Shown here one piece after another: positions 5,129 to 5,265 of a DNA stretch of 5,265 nt. Positions within the stretch are counted from its first letter, which is position 1, and each line of letters begins with the position of its first letter. This stretch comes from Enterovibrio sp051650965. Its GTDB lineage: Bacteria; Pseudomonadota; Gammaproteobacteria; Enterobacterales; Vibrionaceae. The DNA is taken from positions 1-5,265 of the forward strand of contig JBOFRL010000012.1 in assembly GCA_051650965.1 (NCBI GenBank). The letters run 5' to 3'. A program made the position numbers and the translations under genes. Under the pieces are notes generated by a model, which worked only from the letters and a program-made list of their open reading frames with translations, made no database searches and was not told the origin of the DNA.

Positions 5129-5205
5129 TGGCGGAGCGGACGGGGCTCGAACCCGCGACCCCCGGCGTGACAGGCCGGTATTCTAACCAACTGAACTACC
5201 GCTCC
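5129..5205 (-). tRNA. aspU: tRNA-Asp (anticodon GTC)
   Basis: A 77-nt gene with encoded CCA (5131-5129). The acceptor arm GGAGCGG (5205-5199) pairs with CCGCTCC. The D-arm contains AGTTGGTTAGA, the anticodon loop is CTGTCAC with GTC at 5171-5169, and the T-arm has GGTTCGAGC. It is nearly identical to E. coli tRNA-Asp, differing mainly by compensatory pairs in the anticodon stem (CCGGC/GCCGG instead of CCTGC/GCAGG). It lies 22 nt downstream of the 5S rRNA on the same strand, so it is a distal tRNA of the rRNA operon. The symbol is given by analogy to the E. coli locus. Confidence 0.97.
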
Positions 5206-5227
5206 GCAGTCGTATGACTAAATTAGG

Positions 5228-5265
5228 TGTCTGGCAATGTCCTACTCTCACATGGGGAAACCCCA
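5228..5265 (-). rRNA. rrf: 5S ribosomal RNA, 3' end (partial)
   Basis: The minus strand reads GGGGTTTCCCCATGTGAGAG, then TAGGACATTGCCAGACA: the conserved 3' third of gammaproteobacterial 5S rRNA, including its last hairpin and the strand that closes the terminal stem. The 5' part is beyond the window edge. The wording after GAGAGTAGG resembles Vibrionaceae/Shewanella-type 5S more than Enterobacteriaceae (GGAACTGCCAGGCAT). The exact 3' end may differ by one or two bases. Confidence 0.93.

Noticed and set aside
4972..5190. Upstream in-frame extension of dkgB to 340 residues
   Set aside because: The added residues translate the tRNA-Asp gene and its terminator, while the ATG at 4971 has a good Shine-Dalgarno and gives exactly the E. 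coli DkgB N-terminus and length.

Overview
The window looks like chromosome from a gammaproteobacterium close to, but outside, the Enterobacteriaceae proper. DkgB and the type II asparaginase are near-colinear with their E. coli counterparts, and the 5S rRNA/tRNA-Asp/dkgB order is that of the E. coli rrnH-aspU-dkgB locus. The 3' end of the 5S rRNA reads more like Vibrionaceae, Shewanella or Plesiomonas (GTGAGAGTAGGACAT) than Enterobacteriaceae. Medium GC and Enterobacteriaceae-like proteins make a Plesiomonas-like organism a reasonable guess, but this is recalled resemblance, not a search.

Layout. Bases 1-134 hold the truncated end of an IS630-family-like insertion sequence, with the first 25 codons of its transposase on the minus strand. 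Next come two minus-strand genes: a YqaA-type DedA-like membrane protein (155-574, GTG start) and, upstream of it, a GNAT acetyltransferase (671-1090). The 96-nt gap between them contains a strong stem-loop. A 267-bp divergent region separates them from plus-strand ansB (1358-2416), a periplasmic type II L-asparaginase, which ends in a clear intrinsic terminator. A 215-bp regulatory region with a near-ideal PurR-type operator follows. It precedes a plus-strand lipoprotein of the endonuclease/exonuclease/phosphatase (EEP) superfamily (2632-4011). That gene converges on minus-strand dkgB (4168-4971), with a perfect terminator hairpin between them. The right edge is the 3' end of a minus-strand rRNA operon: partial 5S rRNA, tRNA-Asp(GTC), and a terminator before dkgB.

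How the parts may work together. AnsB (periplasmic asparagine breakdown) and the EEP lipoprotein (likely cleavage of a phosphodiester or phosphomonoester outside the cytoplasm) are both exported hydrolases that fit a nutrient-scavenging theme. A PurR-like box over the EEP promoter suggests purine-responsive control and hence nucleic-acid or nucleotide salvage. A similar TGCAAAA...ATTTTGC inverted repeat lies upstream of both genes and could be a shared control element. I do not see a wholly new multi-gene system. The best leads are the PurR-like operator on the EEP lipoprotein gene, the shared inverted repeat, and a terminator-like hairpin inside the last codons of the yqaA-like gene.
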